Of a stretch of 64,000 nucleotides of DNA, positions 9,976 through 20,005 are shown one piece after another. The translations under genes were made by a program, and so were the position numbers. The notes beneath the pieces are model-generated. The model ran no database searches, had not been told where the DNA came from, and was given only the letters and a program-made list of their open reading frames with translations. The stretch lies in NCBI GenBank assembly GCA_025361565.1, contig JANYKN010000155.1, positions 1-64,000 on the forward strand, read 5' to 3'. Position 1 is the stretch's first letter, and every line of letters starts with the position of its first letter. This DNA is from Bacteroidota bacterium (lineage in GTDB: Bacteria; Bacteroidota; Bacteroidia; Bacteroidales; NBLH01).

Positions 9976-10006
9976 TTTGACACTCGACCTTAAAATATTA
10001 TATTTG
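9976..10006 (+). promoter_or_regulatory. Bacteroidota-type promoter for tRNA-Ala
   Basis: TTTG (9976-9979), a 19-base spacer, then TATATTTG (9999-10006): a perfect match to the TTTG / TAnnTTTG consensus, 18 bases before the tRNA 5' end. Confidence 0.85.
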
Positions 10007-10024
10007 CACTTCCATAATTCAAAC

Positions 10025-10098
10025 GGGGGATTAGCTCAGTTGGCTAGAGCGTTTGACTGGCAGTCAAAAGGTCATCGGTTCGATTCCGATATTCTCCA
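10025..10098 (+). tRNA. tRNA-Ala (anticodon GGC)
   Basis: The acceptor stem GGGGGAT/ATTCTCC has the G3-U70 wobble pair that is the main alanine identity element, with discriminator A. The anticodon stem TTTGA/TCAAA encloses CTGGCAG, giving anticodon GGC. The T stem is ATCGG/CCGAT with loop TTCGATT. Length 74 nt; no encoded CCA. It has its own promoter and terminator. Confidence 0.96.
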
Positions 10099-10099
10099 C

Positions 10100-10133
10100 A
10101 AAAGCAGCAAATCAGAAATGGGTTGCTGCTTTT
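10100..10133 (+). terminator. Terminator after tRNA-Ala
   Basis: AAAAGCAGCAA pairs perfectly with TTGCTGCTTTT over a 12-base loop. It abuts the stop of the convergent radical SAM gene (10137) and can serve both directions. Confidence 0.85.
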
Positions 10134-10136
10134 TAT

Positions 10137-10916
10137 TTATCCAGAAACCTGCACATTAAAACCCTCCTTTTCAAGTCTATCGCTTATTTTCATCAAATCT
10201 TCTATATTCACTTTATCGAGATTTGGTGAAGGAGTATCGCGCTCAATGGTGTAAATCATTACTTGACGTGGTTTAATTTGGTGCAAAACTTTAATCCATG
10301 CAGAAAGTTCTTTTTCAGTGGTATTGTCAACAAGCTTTCCATCAAAATTTCCTTTTACAAACATGGTTTGAATAATCAATTTGCCATTAAAATGTACAAA
10401 TTTTTCGATCAATTTATCCACATTTATCTTACCAAGGGGCATATTAAGTTGCTGAATGGTTTCAGGAAATACAGAATCGAGCTTTAGAATAGGATCGTCT
10501 ATTTTATTTAAAGCATTAAATACTTGTTCCTTATGAATTAAGGTTGCATTCGACAGAACAGCTATTCTTACTTTTGGAAAATAAGTATTTCTCAACCTGA
10601 TGGTATCGTCAATAATTCCTTCAAACTCAGGATGCATAGTTGGTTCGCCATTTCCGGCATAGGTTATTACATCCAAATCTTCCTTGTTTTTTAACATGGA
10701 AGCCAGCTTTTCTTCCAGATATTCTGCAACAATCCTGCGTGGGTGAAAGGTAATTTTCGTCTCTCTTTTTTCAGGGTTCCAGCCACATTCGCAATAAATA
10801 CAATTAAAATTGCACAATTTCGAATCAACAGGTAAAAGATTAATACCCAGAGAAATACCTAAGCGCCTGCTATTTACAGGACCAAAAATAATTTTATCGA
10901 AGAGGAAAACAGCCAT
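10137..10916 (-). CDS. Radical SAM protein
   Basis: Radical S-adenosylmethionine enzyme of about 260 residues. The [4Fe-4S] cluster motif CNFNCIYC (CxxxCxxC) is near residue 35, preceded by FGPVNSRRLGISLGIN, which is characteristic of a subgroup with broad COG0731-like similarity. The glycine-rich GNGEPTMHPEF near residue 90 is the SAM-binding GGE-like motif. No accessory SPASM or auxiliary cluster cysteines are visible at the C-terminus. Context (tRNA-Ala, a chemoreceptor-like gene) does not reveal the substrate. The class assignment is firm; the reaction is unknown. Confidence 0.9.
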   Translation of the reverse strand: MAVFLFDKIIFGPVNSRRLGISLGINLLPVDSKLCNFNCIYCECGWNPEKRETKITFHPRRIVAEYLEEKLASMLKNKEDLDVITYAGNGEPTMHPEFEGIIDDTIRLRNTYFPKVRIAVLSNATLIHKEQVFNALNKIDDPILKLDSVFPETIQQLNMPLGKINVDKLIEKFVHFNGKLIIQTMFVKGNFDGKLVDNTTEKELSAWIKVLHQIKPRQVMIYTIERDTPSPNLDKVNIEDLMKISDRLEKEGFNVQVSG

Positions 10917-11282
10917 TTTATAAAATAAAAGACAAATGTTAAACTAGCTGCAAAAGTAAGGAAATTATTGGGATTAAATATTGGCTATTCCTGGCTATTA
11001 TTCCATAGAAGTGCCTAGTTTCTATTGTAAAGTAATATTAATCAAGTTGGTATTCTTTTTTCTAAATCCAATCCTCCTTTTTAAACGGTTAAAACAATTG
11101 AAGAAAAATGGAAGAAAAAATTCATTTAACAAATAATTGTTATCTTTATTTTGCAAAACGCATGGATGTATGGTCTCGAATATACTTATAATTCACTTTC
11201 TTTCAAATTCCAATAATAAAACTGAAAATAACAATTCAGTTATTCAAAGCTTATTTTCGTAACACACATATTTAAATTAATT
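10917..11282. other. Gene-free AT-rich interval
   Basis: Divergent spacer between the radical SAM and chemoreceptor-like genes. It contains a near direct repeat (TGGCTATTCC twice, near 10980-11003). No RNA gene or convincing promoter was found; CAAAAGTA at 10951-10958 could be a minus-strand -7 box without a -33 partner. Confidence 0.5.
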
Positions 11283-12407
11283 ATGGAACAATTAACCATT
11301 TTTGCCGCAGTTATTTTCTTAATGGGAGTACCAGTGGCAATTTTATTATTAAAAAGAATTTTCAAGAATTCATTTTTAGTAAAAATAGGAATAGTCCTCA
11401 GTACAGAAATGGCATTTGTAGCTACACTTGCATATTCAATAAATTTCATTGGATTAATAAATCTATCTTGGGCTCTACCGCTTGCAATTGTTGTTATGGT
11501 TGTAGGAGTATTAATTATACGTAAAGAAATTTTGAGCTTGCAGGATTTAACCAATAATCTCACTCAACTATCTCAGGGAGATCTTGATATTCAAGTCAAT
11601 CCTGATTATTTGCATAAAAAAAACGAAATGGGTGATATATCCAGAGCCCTTAGCAAACTATTAAAAGTTTTGTCGGTAACTTTAAGTGAAATCAAATCAA
11701 GTTCGTTAAATTTATATTCAGCAAGCGCAAGTACAAGCGAGGTTGCATCAAACCTTTCGTCAAGTACAAGTGAGCAATCGGCTACAATTGAAGAAATATC
11801 GGCATCGCTCGAAGAAATGCTTGCTACAATAATAGAAAACTCAAGTAATTCAGTCGAAACAAAAAGTGTAGCTGAAAAAGCGTCCAGTAAATTAGAAAAT
11901 GGACATCAGGCTTTTATTAAAGCCACGGATTCAATGATTCAAATTGCTGAAAAAATTAATATTATTTCCGAAATTGCTCATTTGACCAAATTACTATCAC
12001 TTAATGCCGCCATAGAAGCCGCACGCGCGGGTGAAAGTGGAAGAGGTTTTGCTGTAGTAGCCGATGAAGTTCGCCGATTAGCGGAGCAAAGCCAGATAGC
12101 TGCGATTGAAATTGATGAAGCTTCACAATCAACAATCAGTATAGCAAGTAGTTCTGCAGAATTACTCAATATTATTATTCCCGAAATTTTGAAAACTGCC
12201 AATCTAGTAAATGAAATTGCAATAGCTAGTGTTCAACAACAAGCAGGTGCTCAAATAATTAATGATTCAATGAGCCAGCTTACTGAAATTGCACAAAAAA
12301 ATTCTTCTGTTTCCGAAGAACTATCGGCTAGTTCAGAAGAAATGCGAAGTCAGGCTGAAAGATTGAATAAAACTATTTCTTTCTTTAAAACAAATAATCT
12401 GAATTAA
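11283..12407 (+). CDS. Methyl-accepting chemotaxis-like protein lacking a sensor domain
   Basis: Signal-transduction protein with two or three closely spaced membrane helices (residues about 3-80) and essentially no periplasmic loop. A HAMP-like segment follows (about 85-140), then the long coiled-coil signalling domain. The tip contains the hallmark [14 protein letters not shown] and [18 protein letters not shown], so it should still bind CheW/CheA-type partners. Flanking Ser/Glu-rich stretches resemble methylation helices. No che genes are in the window. The missing ligand domain suggests it senses a membrane or cytoplasmic cue, or another input protein. It is monocistronic with its own terminator. 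Confidence 0.92.
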   Translation: MEQLTIFAAVIFLMGVPVAILLLKRIFKNSFLVKIGIVLSTEMAFVATLAYSINFIGLINLSWALPLAIVVMVVGVLIIRKEILSLQDLTNNLTQLSQGDLDIQVNPDYLHKKNEMGDISRALSKLLKVLSVTLSEIKSSSLNLYSASASTSEVASNLSSSTSEQSATIEEISASLEEMLATIIENSSNSVETKSVAEKASSKLENGHQAFIKATDSMIQIAEKINIISEIAHLTKLLSLNAAIEAARAGESGRGFAVVADEVRRLAEQSQIAAIEIDEASQSTISIASSSAELLNIIIPEILKTANLVNEIAIASVQQQAGAQIINDSMSQLTEIAQKNSSVSEELSASSEEMRSQAERLNKTISFFKTNNLN

Positions 12408-12458
12408 TACTTGTTTTTTTTATTAATTAATCAGCCAATTTAGAGAGTAATATTTTAT

Positions 12459-12487
12459 TGAACCCTGAAAAATGCAGGGTTTTTTGT
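12459..12487 (+). terminator. Terminator after the chemoreceptor-like gene
   Basis: AACCCTG and CAGGGTT form a short stem followed by TTTTTTGTTT, 54 bases after the stop codon. Confidence 0.8.
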
Positions 12488-12536
12488 TTATGTACATTGA
12501 AAAATTCAATTTATCTTTTGTGTAAAATCTTTAATT

Positions 12537-15500
12537 ATGAAAAATATAGTTGCACTTCTTTTTGTAATTTTTTGTTTGTTTTCTTCCAATTTAATTGCAC
12601 AACAAACCATATGGTCAGAAACCTTTGATGTTGCAGAAAAGGGATTCTGGGGCGGAGGAAATGATATGTCAGGAATTACAAAATGGACATTGGATGCAAG
12701 TGCATGCATATTAAGCACTTCCTCCACTTATATCAAAACTGTAGCAACAAGCAGTGGCAGAATGGAAGCCAAAAATATAAATGGTGAGGCTGTATGGAAA
12801 TCGGAAGTTATCGATATCTCAACTTATCCGAACATTGAACTTACGGCAAACGTTTCGGAATTAGGGTCGTTAAACTATGCAAACAAATATGTCAAAGTTT
12901 ATTATTCTTTGGATGCTGGAGCTGAAACTTCTTTTGAATTAAACGGACAAAACATTGGTAATTTTGGGAGCCTAATTGCATCACAAAATTGTTTGAATGG
13001 ATCAAGCATTCAAATCATTATTAGAATTAATAATGCAAATTCAACCGAAGCCACTATTTTCGATAATGTTGCCGTTAAATACGATAATATTGCACCCGAT
13101 GTACTTTCTGTTTTTGCAATAAGTGAGTCGGTAGTTAAAATCCAGTTTTCGGAACAAGTACAAAAAGCAGTTGCAGAAACAATCGGTAATTACAGTATTT
13201 CAGGTATTGGATCACCTATTTCAGCGACTTTGGGATCAGACCTGAGCAGTGTGAGCCTTACATTACCATCCAACCTGACTGAAAATCAAAACTATACCAT
13301 AAATATTTCGAATATTGCTGATCATTGTGGTAATGCAATTACATTGATTAGCAAACCATTTACTTATAGTCCTTTTAAACTCGAAAATATTTATATCGCC
13401 ACAAAAAACGAGGTATATCTGGAATTTTCTCATAAATTAAACAAAACAAGTGCAGAAACCTCGGCAAATTACACAATCAATAATGGAATTGGAAATCCAG
13501 CTACAGCCATTTTAGTATCGGATACAATTGTTCATTTAACTTTTACTAATAGTTTTGTAAATAATTCAGGCTATTCAATCAATATCAACAATTTAGCAGA
13601 TGCCTATGGTATTATCATGGCAACTGGCAATACATCGTTTATTTTCCACCAGGCTGCTGCTTACGATTTGGTAATTAATGAGATAATGGCCGATCCAAGC
13701 CCAACAGTTAATTTGCCCGAATATGAATATTTTGAAGTTTATAACCGTACAGCGTATGATTTTAGTATTTCAAATTGGAAAGTTAAAATTGGGGATGTTG
13801 CAAAAACGATCCCATTTAAAAATTTAAAAGCCAACTCCTACATGCTTTTCAGTTCAGTTTCAGGAGTCAATTCTTTAAAAAACTTTGGCGAAACCATTGG
13901 CATTTTAGGAAGCACTGATTTGACCAATGCAGGAAATGCAATTGCAATCATCAGCAACGAAGGGCTTCAAATCGATTCCTTGAATTATTCTGACACTTGG
14001 TATAAAGACACCCAAAAAGTTGGTGGAGGATGGTCTATTGAACGAATTGACCCTGATAATACTTGCAGCCGCACAAGCAATTGGAAAGCATCAATTTCAA
14101 CTAATGGCGGCACACCTGGAAGTATTAATTCAGTTGATGCAGCTAATCCAGACAATACGGCTCCTGAACTTTTATCAGTGCAGGCTATAGCTTTAAACCA
14201 GTTACAACTTAAATACAACGAAGAACCTGAAAACACAAGTGCTTTGGATCTAAATAATTATTTGATTGATGGAACGATTAAGCCACAATTTGTTACTTTG
14301 GTAGACAATCAGCCTGGATGGCTAATCCTAAATTTTGAATCAGATTTCGCTTGGGGAAATCACGATATTCGAATTACAAACTCAATGGATATCTGTGGAA
14401 ACGCAACGCCAATTATAGAATCTACTTTTAGTTATTATCCTGGCAATCCTTTTGATATCAGCATCAATGAAATAATGGCTGATATAAATCCGACTCCAAA
14501 TGTTTTGCCGGCAAACAAATATATTGAGCTTTATAATCAAACAGATTTGAATGTTGATCTTTTAGGCTGGACCTTGCAGATAGATGACAATGCTCCAGTC
14601 CAGATTTCCAATTCCATAATCAACTCAAAAAGCCATTTAATAATTTGCTCGAAAGATCAATTACCTAATTTTCAGATATATGGAAATGCAATCGGAATAT
14701 TGAGCGAAACTCAATTAATCAGCAGTGGTGCCCAAATTTCAATCTACAATGCCCAAGGTATTTTAATCGATTATGTAAAGTATTCCGATACCTGGTATGG
14801 CGATGAAACCAAAGCAGCTGGAGGCTGGTCGCTCGAAAGGATTGATGCCATGAATTATTGTGGCGATTCCCGGAATTGGAAAGCAAGTATCGATTTTAAA
14901 GGTGGAACTCCAGGACAGGAAAATTCTGTGAAAGCTCCAAATGCAGATTTAACTACTCCAGTTTTGAAAAAGCTGGCAGTATTATCTTCTTACAAGCTAG
15001 CACTGGTTTTCTCTAAAAATATCATACAATCTACCGCTTTTGATGTTAACAATTATTTGCTTGACAATGGTGATAATTTTCCAGTTTTAATCAACTTTCC
15101 AGACAGCAACAGAACAACTGTAATCCTCCAATTTGCTGGTCAATTTATTGATGGTCAGGAGCAATCCATCAAAATTCAAAAACTGAAAGATTTTTGTGGA
15201 AACGAATTGAAAGATACTACAGTTCATTTTACATATCACCTCATCAATCCTGTTGGCGTTTTTGCAGAAAATTCAAAAATCATACATATTCAGTTCTCTG
15301 AAGAAGTGGAAGTAGTTACAGCACAATCAACTGCAAATTATATAGTTAGTGATGGAATTGGGAGTCCAGCGCATGCTTATAAACATACGGAAAGAAAAAA
15401 TGAAGTTTACCTCGAATTTCCAAGTGAATTCAACAACGGAAAGACTTATACGCTTCATATCGAAAACATTAAAGATTTAAGCGGGAATCCAATCAAACCG

Positions 15501-16379
15501 GTAGATTTAGCATTTACCTATTTTGCTCCTTCGTATAACGATATAGTTATCAATGAAATACTATTTAATCCCAAACCAAACGGCTTTGATTTTGTCGAAA
15601 TTTACAACAAATCTACACACGAAGTTGATTTAAGCAAACTAAGCATTGCAAGCAGAGACGAAAATGGATTGATAACTCAAGCTAAAGTTCTGTCACCGAA
15701 GAATATATTACTTGGGTCTGGCTATTTTTTAGCAATTAGCGGCGACACAAGCCATGTTAAAAATGATTATCCGGCAGCGAGTTATGATAAATTTCTGCAG
15801 ATTTCCAGCATGCCCTCATACTCAGATGACAAAGGCGTAGTTGTTCTTTTATTTGGCGATACCATTATTGATGAATTTGCTTACAGCGACAACATGCATT
15901 TTGCGCTAATCACCAACACCGAAGGCATTTCGCTTGAAAGGATAGATCCTGAAAAAGCTACAGAATTGGAAACAAACTGGCATTCGGCGGCTGAGAATAT
16001 TGGATATGCAACGCCTGCCAATCAAAATTCACAATTCAGAAATTCAAATGTGGACATGACTGATGAAATTGTCCTTTCGCCCGAAACATTTTCACCAAAC
16101 AACGATGGACTTGACGACCAGGTTTTTATCAAATATAAATTCAATGAACCTGGCTTTGTAGCAAATATTTCGATATATGATAGCAAAGGACTGATTGTTA
16201 AAAAAATAGCAGCAAGTGAATTGTTGGGAACTGAAGGAGAATTCAGCTGGGACGGTTTGCATCAGGACAACTCAAAAGCAAGAATTGGAATATACCTGGT
16301 TTATTTTGAAGTTTTTAATTTACAAGGTGAAGTCAAAAAATATAAGAAAGTTTGCGTTTTGGCGGGGAGGTTGGATTGA
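12537..16379 (+). CDS. Secreted lamin-tail / Ig-like surface protein with T9SS type B-like C-terminus
   Basis: Exported 1280-aa protein with a signal peptide (residues 1-22). Residues 25-180 resemble a beta-sandwich binding domain. Then SbsA-type Ig-like units, recognisable by ISxSxVKIQFSE-like starts, alternate with three lamin-tail domains, each beginning with INEIMADxxP or INEILFNP (near residues 378, 640 and 1002). Each of the first two ends in GGWSIERID-like text and a GGTPGS turn. The C-terminus (from about 1175) starts ETFSPNNDGLDD and continues as a FlgD-like strand domain, the pattern of T9SS type B / gliding-associated C-terminal domains. It is likely attached to or released from the cell surface. 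Lamin-tail domains in such proteins often accompany nucleases or adhesins, but no catalytic domain is visible here. Confidence 0.9.
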   Translation: MKNIVALLFVIFCLFSSNLIAQQTIWSETFDVAEKGFWGGGNDMSGITKWTLDASACILSTSSTYIKTVATSSGRMEAKNINGEAVWKSEVIDISTYPNIELTANVSELGSLNYANKYVKVYYSLDAGAETSFELNGQNIGNFGSLIASQNCLNGSSIQIIIRINNANSTEATIFDNVAVKYDNIAPDVLSVFAISESVVKIQFSEQVQKAVAETIGNYSISGIGSPISATLGSDLSSVSLTLPSNLTENQNYTINISNIADHCGNAITLISKPFTYSPFKLENIYIATKNEVYLEFSHKLNKTSAETSANYTINNGIGNPATAILVSDTIVHLTFTNSFVNNSGYSININNLADAYGIIMATGNTSFIFHQAAAYDLVINEIMADPSPTVNLPEYEYFEVYNRTAYDFSISNWKVKIGDVAKTIPFKNLKANSYMLFSSVSGVNSLKNFGETIGILGSTDLTNAGNAIAIISNEGLQIDSLNYSDTWYKDTQKVGGGWSIERIDPDNTCSRTSNWKASISTNGGTPGSINSVDAANPDNTAPELLSVQAIALNQLQLKYNEEPENTSALDLNNYLIDGTIKPQFVTLVDNQPGWLILNFESDFAWGNHDIRITNSMDICGNATPIIESTFSYYPGNPFDISINEIMADINPTPNVLPANKYIELYNQTDLNVDLLGWTLQIDDNAPVQISNSIINSKSHLIICSKDQLPNFQIYGNAIGILSETQLISSGAQISIYNAQGILIDYVKYSDTWYGDETKAAGGWSLERIDAMNYCGDSRNWKASIDFKGGTPGQENSVKAPNADLTTPVLKKLAVLSSYKLALVFSKNIIQSTAFDVNNYLLDNGDNFPVLINFPDSNRTTVILQFAGQFIDGQEQSIKIQKLKDFCGNELKDTTVHFTYHLINPVGVFAENSKIIHIQFSEEVEVVTAQSTANYIVSDGIGSPAHAYKHTERKNEVYLEFPSEFNNGKTYTLHIENIKDLSGNPIKPVDLAFTYFAPSYNDIVINEILFNPKPNGFDFVEIYNKSTHEVDLSKLSIASRDENGLITQAKVLSPKNILLGSGYFLAISGDTSHVKNDYPAASYDKFLQISSMPSYSDDKGVVVLLFGDTIIDEFAYSDNMHFALITNTEGISLERIDPEKATELETNWHSAAENIGYATPANQNSQFRNSNVDMTDEIVLSPETFSPNNDGLDDQVFIKYKFNEPGFVANISIYDSKGLIVKKIAASELLGTEGEFSWDGLHQDNSKARIGIYLVYFEVFNLQGEVKKYKKVCVLAGRLD

Positions 16380-16442
16380 GTAGGATTAGATATCTTTTCA
16401 AAGACTCATCGTCCAGTAATGACAAAATTTAAATATAACAAT

Positions 16443-16889
16443 ATGCCGTATTCTAAATCAAGAAATATTCTGATTCTAATATCATCTTTATTTATCACAA
16501 ATTGTAATGTTTATAGATATAAGGAATGCCATTGCTTTTCAAAACAAGAAAAAATCAGGGCTTTAGAAAGTTTTAAAGTTGATAAAAAGCCTGAATTTAT
16601 GGGTGGTGATGCCAGTCTCCTTGTATACATCGCAAAAAACACACAATATCAAGAAGCTGATAGTTTAGTAAGTCTAGAAACTTCATTTTATGCTAGATTT
16701 GTCGTTGACACATGCGGTAAAATCAAAAACTTATGCATAATGAGACCTGTCTATCCGGACAGGTTAACGGAAACAGAAAAAGAGTTTTTACGAGTAATTT
16801 CTGAAATGCCTGCATGGATTCCTGCTGAAAATAAAGGAAAAAAAGTGCCTGTATGGATTATTATTCCAATAAAATTTGAAATACAATAA
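16443..16889 (+). CDS. TonB C-terminal-like lipoprotein
   Basis: Short protein related to the TonB C-terminal domain. I prefer the ATG at 16443 over 16419, because it leaves a compact signal peptide with lipobox ITNC. The mature part contains PEFMGGDASLLVYIAKN, a hallmark of the Bacteroidota TonB_C subfamily, followed by the central strand region and a MPAWIPAENKGKKVPVWI end. Unlike true energy transducers it lacks an N-terminal membrane anchor plus proline-rich linker, so it probably does not couple to ExbBD. The gene starts 63 bases after the lamin-tail protein and may be co-transcribed with it. Confidence 0.8.
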   Translation: MPYSKSRNILILISSLFITNCNVYRYKECHCFSKQEKIRALESFKVDKKPEFMGGDASLLVYIAKNTQYQEADSLVSLETSFYARFVVDTCGKIKNLCIMRPVYPDRLTETEKEFLRVISEMPAWIPAENKGKKVPVWIIIPIKFEIQ

Positions 16890-16967
16890 AAAAACATTTC
16901 TGTGAAAATATATTCAATACTTTTCAATTTATAATTGGAATTTCCCATATTGAAAAGTTAAACCGTT

Positions 16968-17426
16968 TTACTGCTTAGTTAAATTGCTCTTTTTTAAAAT
17001 ATACCCTTTTAATTCTGGTGATATTTGCACCTGATGATAGCGACCAAAATCTGTTTTGGTGTTAATAGGAATAATTTCTCCCATTTTATATTCATGTATT
17101 ATCTTAGAATCATCCAATGTTTTTTGATAAACTGGCAAAGTTTGGTCATTTAAAATGTATTTTTCAATCTGAAAATTTTCAATCACTTTCAAATTACTGA
17201 CGATCAAATAAATAATCAAGTATCCAAGACCTGCAGCAAGCAGTGCAAAAACATAAACACCAATACCTTCGCCAAGCACTATGGTTCCAATTACGGCACC
17301 GATTAATTCAAAGACAATCCAGAACAAAACGGTTAAAAATTTATACATTCCAGCTGAATGGCCTTTTTCGAAAGCCATAGAACCTATATTCCTCGAAAGG
17401 AAAATGATAGCAATAATTTCGAGCAT
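16968..17426 (-). CDS. Small membrane protein of unknown function
   Basis: A 152-aa protein with an N-terminal membrane segment (residues 1-12), two further hydrophobic segments (about 28-55 and 56-78), and a soluble C-terminal tail of about 70 residues rich in Lys/Ile. The middle, ELIGAVIGTIVLGEG, is glycine-rich like a helix-packing segment. I do not recognise the family. It is transcribed alone. Confidence 0.75.
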   Translation of the reverse strand: MLEIIAIIFLSRNIGSMAFEKGHSAGMYKFLTVLFWIVFELIGAVIGTIVLGEGIGVYVFALLAAGLGYLIIYLIVSNLKVIENFQIEKYILNDQTLPVYQKTLDDSKIIHEYKMGEIIPINTKTDFGRYHQVQISPELKGYILKKSNLTKQ

Positions 17427-17970
17427 AACTTTTGATTTTAGTTTATATTTTAATTTTTTAATGTTTGGGTTCTTGCACCTAAACTATTGATAATGTAAAG
17501 AATTCCAATCTTTTAAACCTTGTTTAAAGGTACTCATCTTTTCTAAATGAACAAAACTTTAATGTCAGAATTTTAATCTAAAACTCGATTTAATCTATCA
17601 ATAATTTATGTCTCATGTTATAAATAAAAATGCCAGTAGAATAAATATAAATTTATTCAATCAACGCTTTACTTTTGAAGTATTTTTAGGAATAATGAAA
17701 TACCTAAAAGTTCACAATATTCTAAAAGTCAATTACCCTATTTAAAAACATGATTTCCTTACATTAAATAATAGTTCATTATATATATATTTGCACTTTT
17801 TAAACGTCTAATTCTCAGAAACTAGTGAAATTAATTCGTTCTGCCTCAATTTTAATCTTTATTAGACTATTTCACAATTGAATCGTATAAAACCAGATTA
17901 CCAGAACTTTAAAACTTCTAAAATTTAATTGTTTTATTTTATCCAATGTTTAATCAATATCTATTAAAAA
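17427..17970. other. Long leader / intergenic interval
   Basis: No coding region. TATATTTG at 17786-17793 matches the -7 consensus and could start the next gene with a leader of about 170 bases, but no TTTG lies at the right distance upstream. I see no recognised riboswitch or RNA gene. Confidence 0.5.
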
Positions 17971-19029
17971 ATGAAAAAATTATTGTTTTTATTACTCTTA
18001 TGTCCTATTGCTTTAGGATTAAAAGCTCAACGTGTCGATTTAGATAAAGCATGGTTTGACTACACTTATCGTAATCTTCCCAGTTCAGTGCTGGATAAAT
18101 CCTACACTACTTATTCGATAAATATTACAAAAACTGCAGCTTTGAATATTTATTCAAACGAATCAAGCAGTAGCAGGATTAATATCGAAGGGAAAAAAAA
18201 GCTTGCATCTGGAGGACATATTCTTGTTAACCTGAATCTTGGCGATTTAATAATAGAAAGTTCTCAGGTAAAAGATCGTGTTGAAATACACAAAGACAAA
18301 GATGGAAAAGAAACAGGTCGTTCTTATTTCTACTGGGTGGAAGTTGTTTATTCATTTAGCGCTAATTCTACAGCAAAAGACTATAAAGGTCAGTCCATTG
18401 GAAGTTGGAATTTGAGTTCGTCAACCTCAAAAAAAACATATACCTCAAGCGAATACTCGAAAAGCAGTGATGCTTCTGATTATTACAATAACAACAAGGT
18501 AGAAATTAAAACCAGGCTAATAGAAGAACAAATTAATGCAGCTTTAGCATCTTTGAACGGATCTTTAAACAGCGCTATTGCATATCAAACAAGCTCTGCA
18601 AGAGTATATTTTTGGGATTTGGGATCAAAGAAAAATGCGGAATTTGCAAATTATACCCAAGCAACTGCAACTTCAATCGCTGCATTAAAAATGATGACTG
18701 CCAATGAAATTCCAACGCAGATTTTTGAAAAATTACAACCAGCCATTGACTATTTTACAAATCTACCTACCATGTATACATCTGAAGAGAAGGGAGATAA
18801 AAAAATGAGGTATAGCGCATATTTTAATCTGGCTACAATATATTTGTTTACTGAACAATTCGATAAAGCAAAAGAATATGCCAGGCTGTTGGTTAACAAC
18901 GACTATGATGTTAAAGATGGTGAAGATATGTTTAAGCAAGCCGATAATATAATAGCTCAGCTAGCCAGACATGAACTTACTTCCAGACATTTTGTTATTG
19001 ATGTTGAAAATGCGCAAGCACCTCAGTAA
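17971..19029 (+). CDS. Secreted protein of unknown function
   Basis: A 352-aa exported protein with a clear signal peptide ending LKAQ (residue 19). Residues 20-130 are beta-rich with many Ser/Asn. Residues 145-170 are a low-complexity Ser/Thr/Lys/Tyr stretch. Residues 255-335 contain a TPR-like helical pair (YFNLATIYLFTEQFDKAKEYARLL). I do not recognise the family. No lipobox or T9SS tail is visible, so a periplasmic location is most likely. It is monocistronic and ends in a strong terminator. Confidence 0.8.
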   Translation: MKKLLFLLLLCPIALGLKAQRVDLDKAWFDYTYRNLPSSVLDKSYTTYSINITKTAALNIYSNESSSSRINIEGKKKLASGGHILVNLNLGDLIIESSQVKDRVEIHKDKDGKETGRSYFYWVEVVYSFSANSTAKDYKGQSIGSWNLSSSTSKKTYTSSEYSKSSDASDYYNNNKVEIKTRLIEEQINAALASLNGSLNSAIAYQTSSARVYFWDLGSKKNAEFANYTQATATSIAALKMMTANEIPTQIFEKLQPAIDYFTNLPTMYTSEEKGDKKMRYSAYFNLATIYLFTEQFDKAKEYARLLVNNDYDVKDGEDMFKQADNIIAQLARHELTSRHFVIDVENAQAPQ

Positions 19030-19048
19030 TAAACTCTAAATTAAATAC

Positions 19049-19098
19049 AAAATCCTGATTTCAATGTGGATGAAACTGCATGAAATCAGGATTTTTTT
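19049..19098 (+). terminator. Terminator between secreted protein and sirtuin genes
   Basis: A 14-bp perfect stem (AAATCCTGATTTCA and its complement) with a 17-base loop is followed by T8. It sits 7 bases from the stop of the convergent sirtuin gene and may act on both. Confidence 0.85.
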
Positions 19099-19105
19099 TA
19101 CCGGT

Positions 19106-19945
19106 CTACATCAATTCAAAAATTCTTTCAAGCCCCTCTTTTGCACCAAATGGTAATCCAATTGCACCTGGAGGAACCTCGTAATCACGCGGATTAATCC
19201 GTATAAATGAAGCGTCCATGCTCCTGAAAATTCTTTGCGATTTTAAACGTACCGTAGGAATATCGTGTCCGGCTCCCATTTCAATAATAGTAACTTTAGC
19301 CTTTAAATCCAACAAGGTTTCCATCCATAAGTGCAAACGATCACCTTGATCTACAGATCGGTGCGATAACCAGCCCCAATCGTTGAACATTAATATATTA
19401 GGCCGGGCTATAGCTCCACAATGCTTGCAATGAGGAAGTTGCCCAACGGCTTCAAACTTCTCCAAATCAATTTCAATTTTAGCTGTCGAAGCATCCCAAA
19501 TTTCACTGCAACAAGGTTTTATGCATTGAAAATGGTGAATTGAACCATGACATTCTTCAATAAATGCATCATTAAAACCTGATTTTTGAAAATGTCCATC
19601 GACGTTAGAAGTAAAAATAAAGTAACCGTATTCTTTTTGATTGGCCACTTCCAATAACATTTTAAAACCTTTATGAGGCTTTGTCTCTCTATATAAATTC
19701 AACCGATGCCCATAAAATGCCCATGCTATTTTGGGATTGGTATCGAACCAGTCCGGATTTGCCATGTCGCTAAAAGATTTTCCGAGTTTTGCAATGGGAG
19801 GATACGCTTTCCAGAAACCGGAATTCCCTCTAAAATCGGGCAATCCAGAGTCAACACCCATTCCTGCACCTGCTGTAATAAAAAGTGCGTCGGCTTCTTT
19901 AATTGCTTTAGCAGCTTGTTGAAATTTTTCAAGAAATTGATCCAT
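19106..19945 (-). CDS. Sir2-family NAD-dependent protein deacylase
   Basis: Sirtuin that would use NAD to remove acyl groups from lysine, yielding nicotinamide and O-acyl-ADP-ribose. The NAD-binding motif GAGMGVDSGLPDFRG lies at residues 27-41, and TSNVDG near 113 is the second. The catalytic His is in ECHGSIHH near 135. Zinc cysteines follow as two clusters (FQCIKPCC and HCKHC). Length 279 is typical for the bacterial group. The gene lies 60 bases downstream of the unknown CFSC-motif protein on the same strand, so the two may be co-transcribed. The family call is firm; the target proteins are unknown. Confidence 0.93.
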   Translation of the reverse strand: MDQFLEKFQQAAKAIKEADALFITAGAGMGVDSGLPDFRGNSGFWKAYPPIAKLGKSFSDMANPDWFDTNPKIAWAFYGHRLNLYRETKPHKGFKMLLEVANQKEYGYFIFTSNVDGHFQKSGFNDAFIEECHGSIHHFQCIKPCCSEIWDASTAKIEIDLEKFEAVGQLPHCKHCGAIARPNILMFNDWGWLSHRSVDQGDRLHLWMETLLDLKAKVTIIEMGAGHDIPTVRLKSQRIFRSMDASFIRINPRDYEVPPGAIGLPFGAKEGLERIFELM

Positions 19946-20005
19946 TTGATAAATACTGTATTAAGAATATAAGGAATAATCCTGTTAAATTTAGATTTAC
20001 AAATT

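Larger units (their letters stand above)
9695..10024. other. Intergenic region with a REP-like palindrome fragment
   Basis: No gene of convincing size. It holds a REP-like stretch at 9724-9750 (core TTCGACTGTGCTCA) and, at its right end, the promoter of tRNA-Ala. A 29-codon open frame at 9891-9980 overlaps that promoter and is not called. Confidence 0.6.

Noticed and set aside
9891-9980. 29-codon open frame before tRNA-Ala
   Set aside because: Its end overlaps the tRNA promoter -33 box, it has no family and no ribosome site that stands out.
9977-10159. 60-codon open frame across tRNA-Ala
   Set aside because: It is the well-known translation of a tRNA gene; the tRNA and its promoter and terminator explain the sequence.
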